Assembly (NCBI RefSeq): GCF_004353905.1
Contig: NZ_SMOD01000011.1
Location: forward strand, 62,001-126,000
Reading direction: 5' to 3'
Length of the DNA stretch: 64,000 nucleotides
Source: Paraburkholderia guartelaensis
Lineage (GTDB): Bacteria > Pseudomonadota > Gammaproteobacteria > Burkholderiales > Burkholderiaceae
Numbering within the stretch: position 1 is the stretch's first letter; every line of letters begins with the position of its first letter. Shown in pieces: positions 8,192-17,086 of the stretch. The position numbers were made by a program, and so were the translations under genes. Below the pieces are notes generated by a model. The model ran no database searches and was not told the DNA's origin. It saw only the letters and a program-made list of their open reading frames with translations.

Positions 8192-9415
8192 TCAGCAGCC
8201 CGTGTTCTTCACACGCTCGACTTCGAGGCCGAACCACGGGCGCAGCTTCGTGCCGAGCACATTGCCCGCAAACGCGCACACGAGCCACAGCCATCCGTGC
8301 AGGCTGCCCGAGACGATGCCGCTGAAATACGCGCCGATATTGCAGCCGTAAGCGAGGCGCGCGCCATAGCCGAGCAGCAGCCCGCCGATCACGGCCGCCA
8401 CGAGCGAGCGCAGCGGAATGCGCCACACCGGCGCGTAGCGGCCCGCGAGCGAGGCCGCCGCCATGGCGCCGAGCACGATGCCGATGTCCATGACCGTGGT
8501 GACGTCGTGGCTTGCCGGGGCGGCGAGCGCGGCGGCGTTCGGGCCGGCCATCCAGTACTTCCAGCTCGCCACGTCGATGCCGAGCGTTGCGAAGCCCTTC
8601 GCGCCCCACAGCGCGAATGCCGAGGTCACGCCCCAGGGGCGGCCCGAGAGCGCGAGCGTCGCGAAATTGAGGATCGCGAGCGCGACCGCGCCGGCGAGCA
8701 GCGGCCACGGGCCATGCAGCCACGGTGAGGTGTGCGGCGCGCGCGGCTCGTTGACGAGGCGGCCGTGGCGGCGCTTTTCGACGACCACGGTGAGCGCGGC
8801 AATGAGCGCGAACACGACGAGGTTCAGCGCGATGGCCGGCGCGGCGCCGAGCGCGTTCACGAACGAGAACGGCTTCAATTGCGGCATCGACGTCCAGAAC
8901 GGCATGTGCGCCGTGGCGACGACGGAGCCCACGATAAAGGCGATGAGCGTCACGACCATGCGCGTGCTGCCGCCACCCACGGTATAGAGCGTGCCCGAGG
9001 CGCAGCCGCCGCCCAGTTGCATGCCGACACCGAACATGAACGCGCCGACGATGACCGACGTGCCCGCGGGCGAAACGAGGCCCGTGACCGGATGGCCGAA
9101 GAGCGTTCCTGCCGCGAGCGCGGGGAAGAAAAGCAGCACGCCGATAGCGAGCATGACCATCTGCGCGCGCAGGCCGGCGCCGCGCCCGTCGGCGATGAAT
9201 ACGCGCCACGCGGAGGTGAAGCCGAACGCCGCGTGATAGAGCGTCATGCCGAGCAGCGCGCCGACGACATAGAGCGCCGCCTGACGCCCGCTCACGGTCT
9301 GCGCGAGATACACCGCGCCGAGCGCGACGAGCAACAGCGCGATGCCTAGCGGCTTGGGATTGATGGAGTCGAGTCGGCGCGGCGCGCGCGCAAGCGGCGT
9401 GGAGAGATCGGACAT
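8192..9415 (-). CDS. YeeE/YedE family sulfur-compound membrane transporter
   Basis: A 407-residue polytopic membrane protein with about 9-10 hydrophobic helices, matching the YeeE/YedE (sulphur transport) family. Two diagnostic cysteine motifs are visible: GGGCASGTLYTVGGGS in the first half and YGCNIGAYFSGI near the C-terminus. In characterised YeeE these cysteine motifs relay thiosulfate across the membrane. The length indicates that both internal repeats are in one chain. I start at the ATG at 9415 (MSDLSTPLARAP). An upstream in-frame extension of 71 residues is Arg-rich and lacks family similarity. No TusA/YeeD partner is adjacent. Thiosulfate or a related sulfur species as substrate is inference from the family. 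Confidence 0.88.
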   Translation of the reverse strand: MSDLSTPLARAPRRLDSINPKPLGIALLLVALGAVYLAQTVSGRQAALYVVGALLGMTLYHAAFGFTSAWRVFIADGRGAGLRAQMVMLAIGVLLFFPALAAGTLFGHPVTGLVSPAGTSVIVGAFMFGVGMQLGGGCASGTLYTVGGGSTRMVVTLIAFIVGSVVATAHMPFWTSMPQLKPFSFVNALGAAPAIALNLVVFALIAALTVVVEKRRHGRLVNEPRAPHTSPWLHGPWPLLAGAVALAILNFATLALSGRPWGVTSAFALWGAKGFATLGIDVASWKYWMAGPNAAALAAPASHDVTTVMDIGIVLGAMAAASLAGRYAPVWRIPLRSLVAAVIGGLLLGYGARLAYGCNIGAYFSGIVSGSLHGWLWLVCAFAGNVLGTKLRPWFGLEVERVKNTGC

Positions 9416-9745
9416 GGGAGCGGGGCAGTCTGGAAAAGCTGCCAGGAAAAACAATCGGCGAAAGCAAAACGATAGCACGAATCGCAATCTGGACCGACCG
9501 AGCCCCCAGGCCCGCTTTTCGCGACCCGCAGCGAGCCGCGAGAAAGCGCCGTAAAGCCCGTCCGGACGGGGTTTTCCCAGACATTGGGACGCAGCGTGCC
9601 AAACCCCGCGAAGCCCTGCGCTCATCATGGATTTCCCCTATGCAGCGCCGCGCCCCGTCTGCCGTTACGCGAGACGAGGTGCGAAGGCGCGTCGGGCCGC
9701 GCGGATTCGCACTGGCTACAAGATAAAAAACGCAACGGAGACCTC
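9416..9745. other. Divergent intergenic region between yeeE-like and chemoreceptor genes
   Basis: 330 bp without a supportable gene. It must hold both promoters. The right end carries the ribosome binding site AACGGAGACCTC of the chemoreceptor gene. I see no convincing -35/-10 pair or operator dyad. Confidence 0.4.
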
Positions 9746-11377
9746 ATGCTGGGAAACATCACCATTCGCGGCGGGCTAACGCTCGTCATCGGTATCTTCG
9801 TCGCGTTTCTGCTGACGGTGATCGGCGTGTCGTATGGCGCGCTCAAGATCACCAATGACAGCCTGCGCGACGCCCAGCGCGGCGCGCAGTCGCTCGACGC
9901 CCTCAAGACCAGCTCGGAACGCCTGCTCCAGGTACGCCTCGCGCTCGGCGGCTACGAGACGCTCTTCAGCGTCGGCAAGGCCACGGACGGCTTGCTCGAC
10001 AAGGCGCACCAGGTGCTCGTGGATTCGAACAAGGAATTCGCGCGCTACAGCGCCGGTCCGTTCGAGGACCCCGACGAGGCGCGCCTCGCCCAGGCCGTGA
10101 GCAGCGCGCGCGAGGCGCTCGTCTCGCAGGCGCTCGAGCCCGAGTACAAGTCGCTCGTCGACAACGATTTCAACACCTTCCGCACGATCCAGGGCGAGAC
10201 CGCCGACCGCTACTACGGCGCCTACGCGAAGGCGATCGAAGCGCTCGAGAGCTGGCAGGCCGCGCGCCAGCAGCAGGACGCCGACACCGCCGCGCAGCGC
10301 TTTCGCCTGTCGCTCATCGTGTTCGGCCTGATCGGCGTGGTGGGTGTGGCGATCGGCGTGTTCGCGCGCGTCGGGCTTGCCGCCGCCGTGGTCAAGCCGG
10401 TGAACCATGCGATTCGTCATTTCGAGCGCATCGCCGCGGGCGACCTCACGGTGGACGTGCGGGTGCGCTCGAAGAACGAAATGGGTCAGCTGCTGGGCGC
10501 GCTGCAGACCATGCGCGACGGCCTCGTGGGCACCGTCTCGCGCGTGCGCGGCAGCACGCACGAAATCACGCAGGGCGCGAAGCAGATCGCGTCGGGCAAC
10601 GTCGATCTCTCGGATCGCACGGCGCAGCAGGCGGCGGCGCTCGAAGAAACGGCGGCGAGCATCGAGGAGCTTTCGGCGGCGGTGCGCCAGAACACGGACG
10701 GTGCGAAGGAGGCGAGCGGGCTCGCCCAGACCGCGCTCGAAACGGTCACGCGCGGCGCCGACGTGGTGGCCCGCGTGAACGCGACGATGAGCGACATCAC
10801 GGCCTCGTCGCAGAAGGTGGAGGAGATCACCGGCATCATCGAGGGCATTGCGTTCCAGACCAACATCCTCGCGCTCAACGCGGCGGTGGAGGCGGCGCGC
10901 GCGGGCGAGCAGGGCCGCGGCTTCGCGGTCGTGGCGAGCGAGGTGCGCAGCCTCGCGCAGCGCTCGGGCACGGCGGCCAAGGAGATCAAGGAGCTGATCG
11001 CGGCCTCGGCGGCGACCGTCGGCGCGGGCGCGCGCCTCGTGGAAGACGCGCGCCGAACCATGGACGAGGCGCGCAGTGCGGTGGCGCGCGTGAGCGGGAT
11101 CATGAGCGAGATCGAAACCGCGACGCACGAGCAGAGCGACGGCATCGAGCAGGTGAACCGCGCGATTGCGCAGATCGACGAGGTCACGCAGCGTAACGCG
11201 GCACTCGTGGAGGAAGCGGCGGCGGCCGCGCAGTCGCTCGAATCGCAGGCCGATTTGCTGCGCGAGGCCGTGGCCGTGTTCAATCTGGGCGGCGCGGCGC
11301 AGGCAGGTGCGCGCCCGGCGCAAGCCGCTGCGGCGGACGCGCGAGCCGCCCGCGGGAGCGCGCCGGCGCTGGCCTGA
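9746..11377 (+). CDS. Methyl-accepting chemotaxis protein
   Basis: A 543-residue chemoreceptor. Membrane helix 1 lies at about 10-32 and helix 2 at about 188-212, bracketing a roughly 155-residue four-helix periplasmic sensor. A HAMP linker (about 212-265) follows. The cytoplasmic signalling hairpin has the highly conserved tip EGIAFQTNILALNAAVEAAR and the flanking GRGFAVVASEVRSLAQRS. The Ala-rich C-terminus lacks the NWETF-like CheR tether. The ATG at 9746 follows AACGGAGACCTC and starts directly at the first helix. It signals through CheW/CheA encoded elsewhere. The ligand is unknown; the Tar-like helical sensor could bind small organic acids or amino acids. Confidence 0.93.
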   Translation: MLGNITIRGGLTLVIGIFVAFLLTVIGVSYGALKITNDSLRDAQRGAQSLDALKTSSERLLQVRLALGGYETLFSVGKATDGLLDKAHQVLVDSNKEFARYSAGPFEDPDEARLAQAVSSAREALVSQALEPEYKSLVDNDFNTFRTIQGETADRYYGAYAKAIEALESWQAARQQQDADTAAQRFRLSLIVFGLIGVVGVAIGVFARVGLAAAVVKPVNHAIRHFERIAAGDLTVDVRVRSKNEMGQLLGALQTMRDGLVGTVSRVRGSTHEITQGAKQIASGNVDLSDRTAQQAAALEETAASIEELSAAVRQNTDGAKEASGLAQTALETVTRGADVVARVNATMSDITASSQKVEEITGIIEGIAFQTNILALNAAVEAARAGEQGRGFAVVASEVRSLAQRSGTAAKEIKELIAASAATVGAGARLVEDARRTMDEARSAVARVSGIMSEIETATHEQSDGIEQVNRAIAQIDEVTQRNAALVEEAAAAAQSLESQADLLREAVAVFNLGGAAQAGARPAQAAAADARAARGSAPALA

Positions 11378-11391
11378 GCCAGCCGTTGCGG

Positions 11392-11430
11392 GTTGTCCTT
11401 GCCGTTGCAAGGACAACTTCCGGCCGTTTT
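11392..11430 (+). terminator. Intrinsic terminator after the chemoreceptor gene
   Basis: A perfect 10-bp stem, GTTGTCCTTG (11392-11401) with CAAGGACAAC (11408-11417), has a 6-nt loop and is followed by a T-containing tract ending in GTTTT. Confidence 0.6.
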
Positions 11431-11543
11431 AACCTGAGGTTATACCCCGCGCGCAATTCGCAATTGAGTTCCCCATCGTTCCCGGCGAGACTGGCGGCAT
11501 AGGCCGTCAGGGTTTGGCCGTCAGCGAAAGAGAACAACGGATC

Positions 11544-12791
11544 ATGCGAGTTTGTGTTTTGGGCGGTGGGGTGATTGGCGTGAGCACGGCATACGCGCTC
11601 GCCCGCGATGGACACGAAGTCACGCTCGTCGAGCGCCATGCCGATGTGGCGCGCGAGACGAGCCACGCCAATGGCGGCCAGCTCAGTTACAGCTACGTCG
11701 CGCCGCTCGCGGACCCCTCCGTGCTGCCCAAGCTGCCGCAATGGCTCTTCTCGCGCGACGCCGCGCTGCGTTTCGTGCCGCGGCTCGATCCGCACCAATG
11801 GCGCTGGTGCGCCGCGTTCCTGCGTGCCTGCACGCGCGCGCGCAGCCGCGCGACCACGGCCGAACTGCTCGGCCTCGGTTTTCTGAGCCAGCGGCTCATG
11901 CACGAGGTGGTCGAGCGCGAAGCGCTGTCATTCGACTACGTGCGCAACGGCAAGCTCGTGGTGTATCGCGACGAGGAAGGGTTTGCGGGTGCGCGCCGCC
12001 AGGCGCAATACCAGGAGAAACTCGGCTGCGTGCAGCACGCGCTCGACGGCGCGGCGTGCGTCGCGCTCGAACCTGCGCTTGCGCATATCGGCGCAGAGAT
12101 CGTGGGCGGCATTTACACGCCAGGCGAAGAGGCCGCCGACTGCGATCAGTTCACGCGCGGCCTTGCACGCGCGGCGCAGCGCGACGGCGTGAATCTGCAA
12201 CTTGCCACCGAGTTCTCCGGACTGCGAACGAAAGGGCTGCGAGTGCTCGCCGCGCAGACCTCGCAGGGTGACATCGAAGCCGACGCTTTCGTGGTGTGCC
12301 TGGGTTTCCAGAGCCAGCCGATGCTCGCCGCGCTCGGCGTGCACGTGCCCGTGTATCCGCTCAAGGGCTACAGCCTCACGCTCCCCAGCGCGAACGCACA
12401 AGGCGCGCCGCGCGTCTCGGTCACGGATGCGCATCACAAGGTCGTCTACGCTCCGCTCGGCGAGCGGCTGCGCATCGCAGGCATGGTCGATCTCACGGGC
12501 ATGAACCCGCACGCCGACGACGCCCGCATCGCGCTGCTCACGCGCCAGGCGCGCGAAACCTTCCCCAACGCCGGCGACTACGACGCCATGCAGACGTGGA
12601 CCGGCATGCGTCCCGCAACGCCGGACAGCAAGCCTGTGATTGGCGCCACGCACTTTCGCAACCTGTGGCTCAACACGGGGCACGGCGCGCTCGGCTTCAC
12701 GCTTGCGCTCGGCAGCGCGCAACTGCTCGCCGACTTGCTGGCGGAGCGCGAGTTGCCGATCGACGGCGACGCCTTCGCGCCGGGTCGCTGA
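11544..12791 (+). CDS. FAD-dependent D-amino-acid dehydrogenase-like oxidoreductase (DadA family)
   Basis: A 415-residue flavoprotein beginning with the dinucleotide-binding fold VCVLGGGVIGVSTAYALARDG and the acidic end of strand 2 (VTLVER). SHANGGQLSYSYVAPLADPSVLPKLP-type sequence near residues 45-70 and the C-terminal TWTGMRPATPDSKPVIG block are hallmarks of DadA. The C-terminal GHGALGFTLALGSAQLLADLL contacts FAD. It would oxidise D-amino acids to 2-oxoacids and pass electrons to the respiratory chain. I prefer the ATG at 11544 because the family starts at the FAD fold; an upstream GTG/TTG extension is unsupported. It is convergent with the TauD-like gene and has no dadX racemase neighbour, so it is probably a DadA paralogue. 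Confidence 0.9.
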   Translation: MRVCVLGGGVIGVSTAYALARDGHEVTLVERHADVARETSHANGGQLSYSYVAPLADPSVLPKLPQWLFSRDAALRFVPRLDPHQWRWCAAFLRACTRARSRATTAELLGLGFLSQRLMHEVVEREALSFDYVRNGKLVVYRDEEGFAGARRQAQYQEKLGCVQHALDGAACVALEPALAHIGAEIVGGIYTPGEEAADCDQFTRGLARAAQRDGVNLQLATEFSGLRTKGLRVLAAQTSQGDIEADAFVVCLGFQSQPMLAALGVHVPVYPLKGYSLTLPSANAQGAPRVSVTDAHHKVVYAPLGERLRIAGMVDLTGMNPHADDARIALLTRQARETFPNAGDYDAMQTWTGMRPATPDSKPVIGATHFRNLWLNTGHGALGFTLALGSAQLLADLLAERELPIDGDAFAPGR

Positions 12792-12819
12792 TCCGGCTCG
12801 TTGATTCGCCAGCGCGGCG

Positions 12820-13782
12820 TTACTGCAGCGTCGCGCCTTCCTCGCGCACGACCACGCTCGTGCGTCCGTCGATGCTCACCGGCACTTCGCCGCGCACGGT
12901 CGCGCGCCGGACGACGCGTCGCGCGTCGCCGTAGTCGTTGATCGCGTAGTGCTGCGTGGCGCGGTTGTCCCAGATCGCGACGTCGCCTTCCTGCCAGTTC
13001 CAGCGCACCGTGTTTTCGAGCCGCGTGACGTGCTCGTGGAACACCTGCAGCAGATGCGCCGAATCGGACGACGAAAGACCCTTGAGCCGCTGCACGAAGT
13101 GGCCGAGCACGAGCGTGCGTTCGCCCGTTTCCGGATGCACGCGCACCACGGGATGTTCGGTTTCGTAGAGCTTCGACGTGAAGACTTCGCGGTAGCGCTT
13201 GAGCTGCGCGTTGTCCGCGTTCGTGTGCGTGGACGCGTAGTCGTAGGCGTTGGTGTGGAGCGCCCAGAGCGTGTCGGCGAGCGCGCGCAGCGGCTCGGGC
13301 AGTTGCGCGTACGCGGCGGCCGTATTGGCCCACACCGTGTCGCCGCCAAATGGCGGAATCACCACGGCGCGCAGGATCGAGACTTTCGGGTAGGCGTCGA
13401 CGAAGGTGACGTCGGTATGCCACGAGTTGGCGCGCGCGCCGTGCAGCGAATCGAGTTCCAGCAGGCTGCCGCCTTCCACCGAGGGCACCGTAGGGTGCGC
13501 GACCGTCTCGCCGAAGCGCCGCGCGAAGGCTTCCTGCGCAGTATCGTCGAGATGCTGCTGGCCACGGAAGAACAGCACTTTGTGACGCAGCAGGGCGGCG
13601 TTGATCGCGTCGAACGTGGCGCTGTCGAGATCGGCGTGAAGACGCACACCGTCGATGCGCGCCCCAATGCGGCCCGCGACTTGATGGAGGTCGAGCGCGA
13701 TATCGGCGTGTTGCCTGGTGCCGGCATGCAGATGCGCAGACGGATCGGAAACGGCGGGGCGCTGCGTTTGAACGTCGGACAT
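12820..13782 (-). CDS. TauD/TfdA-family 2-oxoglutarate-dependent dioxygenase
   Basis: A 320-residue Fe(II)/2-oxoglutarate oxygenase. The iron-binding HxD pair is H122 and D124 in SWHTDVTF. The distal histidine lies in AIWDNRATQHYAIND, and the 2-oxoglutarate-binding arginine is in the RRVVRRATVRG segment. GGDTVWANTAAAY after the HxD is typical of TauD. The ATG at 13782 is preceded by GAGGAGAC at good spacing. Family members hydroxylate taurine, alkyl sulfates, phenoxyacetates and similar compounds. There are no transporter or ssu/tau genes here, so the substrate is unknown. It might supply sulfur, given the yeeE-like gene 4 kb away, but that is weak inference. Confidence 0.9.
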   Translation of the reverse strand: MSDVQTQRPAVSDPSAHLHAGTRQHADIALDLHQVAGRIGARIDGVRLHADLDSATFDAINAALLRHKVLFFRGQQHLDDTAQEAFARRFGETVAHPTVPSVEGGSLLELDSLHGARANSWHTDVTFVDAYPKVSILRAVVIPPFGGDTVWANTAAAYAQLPEPLRALADTLWALHTNAYDYASTHTNADNAQLKRYREVFTSKLYETEHPVVRVHPETGERTLVLGHFVQRLKGLSSSDSAHLLQVFHEHVTRLENTVRWNWQEGDVAIWDNRATQHYAINDYGDARRVVRRATVRGEVPVSIDGRTSVVVREEGATLQ

Positions 13783-13995
13783 CGAAAGTCTCCTCGGCTG
13801 GACGTGGAACGCCCATTCAAGCAGGCTTGCGCCGCGAGAAGAACTGACGATTTCTGCGAAGCTATGCGCGCGGTGGCGCGCTATGGATAGCTGCGTGTGT
13901 GATTAGCATGCACCAAAAGAAAATGACGCAGACCCGCGAGGGAATGCGTCATTCACAAGATGCTGCAAGGTACAGCTTCTTTACTGCATGTTCGT

Positions 13996-14072
13996 TGGTA
14001 GGCTCGATTGGATTCGAACCAACGACCCCCACCATGTCAAGGTGGTGCTCTAACCAACTGAGCTACGAGCCT
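13996..14072 (-). tRNA. tRNA-Val (anticodon GAC)
   Basis: A 77-nt cloverleaf on the minus strand. The acceptor stem is AGGCTCG (5' end at 14072) with CGAGCCT, then discriminator A and an encoded CCA (13996-13998). The anticodon stem CCACC/GGTGG encloses loop TTGACAT, giving anticodon GAC (valine). The T-arm carries GGTTCGAATCC and the D-arm AGCTCAGTTGGTTAGAGC. Confidence 0.97.
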
Positions 14073-14084
14073 GTCGAGGCGCGA

Positions 14085-14113
14085 ATTATAGAGACACTCG
14101 CGCGCGCTTGCAA
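14085..14113 (-). promoter_or_regulatory. Promoter of tRNA-Val
   Basis: On the minus strand TTGCAA (14113-14108) and a perfect TATAAT (14090-14085) are spaced 17 bp apart. Transcription would start about six bases before the mature tRNA 5' end. Confidence 0.75.
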
Positions 14114-14159
14114 GCGCTTTTCTCGAATCGGGCGAAACGCCGTGTTTTCGGGCGTGCGT

Positions 14160-15386
14160 CTATGCGAATTCGCGCGCCAGGTTGCGCAGGTTTTGCGCGG
14201 GATCGGCGAGCATTTCGCGGGCGATGCGCGCGCGCTTGCCGATCAGCGCTTTGGCGCTGCGCATGTCGCGACCCTGATTCACGGTGATCGCGCCAACCAG
14301 CGCGCCTTCGTCGTCGAGGCCGAACAGCACGCAGGGCGGCGCTGCCAACGAGCCGCGTGTGAGCCATTCAGGCGCAGCCATGTCGCCCGCGAACTGGATG
14401 TTGAGCCCGCATTGATCGGTCCAGAACCAGTCGGTTTCGTGCGCGTCTTCTGCGACGCCGAGCATCGCGCGCACCGCTGTCTGCGCCTGGCGATTCGCGT
14501 TTTCCCACGTTTCGCGGCGCTGGTGGCGGCCGCTTGCTGCATTCCACTGGCTGGCGGCGTCGCCGGCCGCGTAGAGGTGCGCGTGCGAGGTGCGGCACTG
14601 TGCGTCGATCACGATGCCGTTATCGATTTGCAGATCTGCTGCGCGAGCGAGCGTGGTTTCGGGTTCGACGCCGATGCCGTAGATCACCGCGTCGCCGGCA
14701 ATGCGCGTGCCGTTTTCGAGCGTCAGCACGAGTTCGCCGTTCTCGCGAGTGGCTGACGCGAGCGGCGAGCCCAGATGCAGCGTTACACCCCGCGCGCGAT
14801 GCACATCGCACAGATGCTCGGTGAGCAGTGGTGGAGCGCAACGTGCCATCGCACGCGGCGCCTGTTCGATCACGGTGACTTCCGCGCCGAGATCGACCGC
14901 GCTCGAGGCGAGTTCGAGACCGATCACGCCCGCGCCCACCAGCAGCACGCGCTTGCCCGCTTGCAGCACGGGAATAAGGCGTTGCGCGTCCTCCAGCGTG
15001 CGCAGCGTGTAGACGTTCTCGCCCAGCGCGTCGAGCATCGGCAAGCGCCGCACGCGCGCGCCGGTGGCGAGCAGCAGTTCGTCGAAGGCAAGCGATTCGC
15101 CGTTCGCGAGCGTGACGATGCGCGCCTGCGCGTCGAGCGCGGTCACGGCCACGCCGAGCTTCAACTCGATGTTTTGCTCCGCGTAGTAGCCTTCGCCGTG
15201 AATCGCGCAGCGCGCGGTTTGCGGTTGCAGCAGCACGTCCTTCGAAAGCGGCGGCCGTTCATAAGGCGCGTGGGCTTCCTCGCCGATCAATACGACGCGG
15301 CCCGCATAGCCTTGCTGGCGCAATTCGGCGGCGGCGAGCGCGCCCGCCTGGCCCGCACCGACGATGACGATAGTCGAGGCGTTCAT
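14160..15386 (-). CDS. hcaD: 3-phenylpropionate/cinnamate dioxygenase, ferredoxin-NAD(+) reductase subunit
   Basis: A 408-residue FAD- and NADH-dependent reductase of the BphA4/HcaD type. It passes electrons from NADH to the Rieske ferredoxin HcaC. The N-terminal FAD fold is TIVIVGAGQAGALAAAEL, then YERPPLSKDVLL. The NAD fold is RVLLVGAGVIGLELASS near residue 150, and the second FAD contact is YAAGDAA near residue 265. E. coli HcaD is 400 residues. The ATG at 15386 removes an unsupported 25-residue extension. It is last in hcaEFCBD, 13 bp after hcaB, the same order as in E. coli. Reductases of this type are promiscuous, but the neighbours fix the assignment. Confidence 0.9.
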   Translation of the reverse strand: MNASTIVIVGAGQAGALAAAELRQQGYAGRVVLIGEEAHAPYERPPLSKDVLLQPQTARCAIHGEGYYAEQNIELKLGVAVTALDAQARIVTLANGESLAFDELLLATGARVRRLPMLDALGENVYTLRTLEDAQRLIPVLQAGKRVLLVGAGVIGLELASSAVDLGAEVTVIEQAPRAMARCAPPLLTEHLCDVHRARGVTLHLGSPLASATRENGELVLTLENGTRIAGDAVIYGIGVEPETTLARAADLQIDNGIVIDAQCRTSHAHLYAAGDAASQWNAASGRHQRRETWENANRQAQTAVRAMLGVAEDAHETDWFWTDQCGLNIQFAGDMAAPEWLTRGSLAAPPCVLFGLDDEGALVGAITVNQGRDMRSAKALIGKRARIAREMLADPAQNLRNLAREFA

Positions 15387-15399
15387 GATCCGTTTCCCG

Positions 15400-16215
15400 T
15401 TACAGATGCAGGCCGCCCGCCGCGTGACGGATGCCGCGAATGCCGAGGCCGGCGTCCGCATTGATCATCACGCCGCTCAGCACGCGGTTGTTCGCGCGCG
15501 AAGCGAGCATCACGTAGGGCCCTGTGAAATCCGCAGGCTGCGGGAAGAACTGCAGCGGCAGGATGCCCGCAATCGCTTCGGGCGAACGCGAATCCATAAT
15601 GCGCAAGTCCTGCTGGCCGAGCGAAGCGGGGCCGCGCAAATCGCTCGCCATGCCGCAAGGGCCGACGCCGTTCACACGCACCTTGGGCGCGAGTTCATAG
15701 GCGAGCTGGCGGATGATGCCCACGGCCGCATGCTTGCTCGCCGTGTACAAGGGACCGCCGCCGCCCGGATAGAACGAAGAATTCGAGAGCGTGAAGATCA
15801 TGCTGCCTTCGCTCGCGATGAGCGCGCGCGCAGCCGCTTTCGCGCCGAGCAGATAGCCCTTCACGTTGATCGAGAAAAGCTCGTCATAACCGCTTTCGAG
15901 TTGTGCAGGCGAGAGATCGACGAGGCTCGAAGCGTGATCCCAGATCGCTGCGTTGCCGATGAAGGTGTCGAGCTTGCCGAACGCCTCGACGGCGGCGCTC
16001 ACGGCGCGCTCGTTGTCGGCGTACGAGGTCACGTCGCCCTGCACGGCGACGACGTTTTGCGCACCGAAGCGCACTTGCAGCGCTGCGACTTTCTCCGCCG
16101 AACGTTCGAGCACCGCCACGCGCGCGCCTTCTTCGAGAAAGCGTTCGACGAGTGCGAGGCCGAGTCCCGAGCCGCCGCCCGTGATCAGCGCAACTTCGTT
16201 ATCGAGCCAGCCCAT
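15400..16215 (-). CDS. hcaB: 2,3-dihydroxy-2,3-dihydrophenylpropionate dehydrogenase
   Basis: A 271-residue short-chain dehydrogenase (E. coli HcaB is 270). It oxidises the cis-dihydrodiol made by the dioxygenase to 2,3-dihydroxyphenylpropionate or 2,3-dihydroxycinnamate, with NAD+. The cofactor loop is ITGGGSGLGLAL (about residues 10-21), the NAG-type motif is FIGNAAIWD, and the catalytic YxxxK is YTASK near residue 155. The PGGGGPLYTASKHA and NGVGPCGMASDLRG segments are typical of BphB/HcaB diol dehydrogenases rather than general SDRs. Its start codon overlaps the stop of hcaC by one base, showing translational coupling within hcaEFCBD. Confidence 0.92.
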   Translation of the reverse strand: MGWLDNEVALITGGGSGLGLALVERFLEEGARVAVLERSAEKVAALQVRFGAQNVVAVQGDVTSYADNERAVSAAVEAFGKLDTFIGNAAIWDHASSLVDLSPAQLESGYDELFSINVKGYLLGAKAAARALIASEGSMIFTLSNSSFYPGGGGPLYTASKHAAVGIIRQLAYELAPKVRVNGVGPCGMASDLRGPASLGQQDLRIMDSRSPEAIAGILPLQFFPQPADFTGPYVMLASRANNRVLSGVMINADAGLGIRGIRHAAGGLHL

Positions 16216-16535
16216 TACGCGGCCTCCGGAACGTCGACGAAAACCGCGCCGTCAACGAGTGTGACAGGGAACGTCTTGAGCGCTTCGGTCGCGGGCTGGC
16301 ACAGGGCCGTGCCGGTCTTCAGACAGAAACGAGCGGCATGCAGCGGACATTCGACGGTGCCGTCGTCTTCGATATAGCCTTCGGACATCGAAGCATTGCC
16401 GTGCGAGCAGCGGTCGTTCAGCGCGAAGAGTTCGCCGTTCACCTTGAATACGGCGATCGCGGCGGACGGGCCGTCCACCTTGATCGCTTCGCCATCGGAC
16501 AACGCGTCGTCCTGGCAGACAAAAATACGGGCCAT
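16215..16535 (-). CDS. hcaC: 3-phenylpropionate/cinnamate dioxygenase, Rieske ferredoxin subunit
   Basis: A 106-residue Rieske [2Fe-2S] ferredoxin, the same length as E. coli HcaC. The cluster ligands are C43 and H45 (DRCSHGNASM) and C63 and H66 (VECPLHAARF). It carries electrons from HcaD to the terminal oxygenase HcaEF. It lies 2 bp after hcaF and overlaps hcaB by one base. The small size and motif separate it from the Rieske domain fused in HcaE. The fold is also found in nitrite reductase small subunits, but the operon context decides. Confidence 0.93.
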   Translation of the reverse strand: MARIFVCQDDALSDGEAIKVDGPSAAIAVFKVNGELFALNDRCSHGNASMSEGYIEDDGTVECPLHAARFCLKTGTALCQPATEALKTFPVTLVDGAVFVDVPEAA

Positions 16536-16537
16536 GA

Positions 16538-17086
16538 TCAGAAAAGCACACTCAGGTTATGGGAAGTGAGCACCGCCTGGTCCAGCGTGATCTCACGGTT
16601 GCACACCTGCCAGCCCTGCGCGCCCTCCACGCGGCGCACGCGGTCGAGGCGGCGGCCCACGTAGAACGTCTCGTCGCGTTCCTTCTGCGAGCGGTAGAGC
16701 GCGTAGTTCACCTGCACCTCGTATTCGCCGGGCGTTTCGGTGGTGAACGCTCGCAGGTTCGTCACGAGATGGCGCGTGCGCGAAGGCGGTTCTTCCGCCC
16801 ACGCCATGCCGGTTTCGAGGCGCGCCACGCGGCGTTCGAGCTGGAAATGCGTGTCGTTGAAGATCCACGTGGTGGGCGGCTGCACGCCGCGCCGACGGTC
16901 GCGCGTTTGCGCGTTGACGGTCGTGCGCATGGTGTAGCGAATGTCCTTCGACATAAGGTCGAGCCACGCGCGAAAGCGCCAGCCGTCAAGCAGCGCCGCC
17001 TCGTCAAAGAGGAATTGCTCGATTTCGTGATGCAGTTCGAGACCCACGCGCGTGGGCGTGAAAACCGGTTCGGCGACTTCGCTCAT
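16538..17086 (-). CDS. hcaF: 3-phenylpropionate/cinnamate dioxygenase, beta subunit
   Basis: A 182-residue small subunit of a ring-hydroxylating dioxygenase. It has the SnoaL-like fold, with the usual blocks IEQFLFDEAALLDGWRFRAWL near residues 22-42 and YTMRTTVNAQTRD. The RVARLETGMAWAEEPPSRTRHLVTNLRA segment is characteristic of biphenyl/phenylpropionate dioxygenase beta subunits. E. coli HcaF is 172 residues. It has a structural role in the alpha3beta3 hexamer and no catalytic metal. Its ATG overlaps the hcaE stop in an ATGA arrangement, which suggests coupled translation and equal subunit supply. Confidence 0.92.
   Translation of the reverse strand: MSEVAEPVFTPTRVGLELHHEIEQFLFDEAALLDGWRFRAWLDLMSKDIRYTMRTTVNAQTRDRRRGVQPPTTWIFNDTHFQLERRVARLETGMAWAEEPPSRTRHLVTNLRAFTTETPGEYEVQVNYALYRSQKERDETFYVGRRLDRVRRVEGAQGWQVCNREITLDQAVLTSHNLSVLF

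Noticed and set aside
13996..14160. tRNA-Val as integration site of the hca-mhp block
   Set aside because: The tRNA 3' end, where islands normally insert, points left toward the dioxygenase gene. No repeat of its 3' end was seen beyond the block, and no integrase is present.
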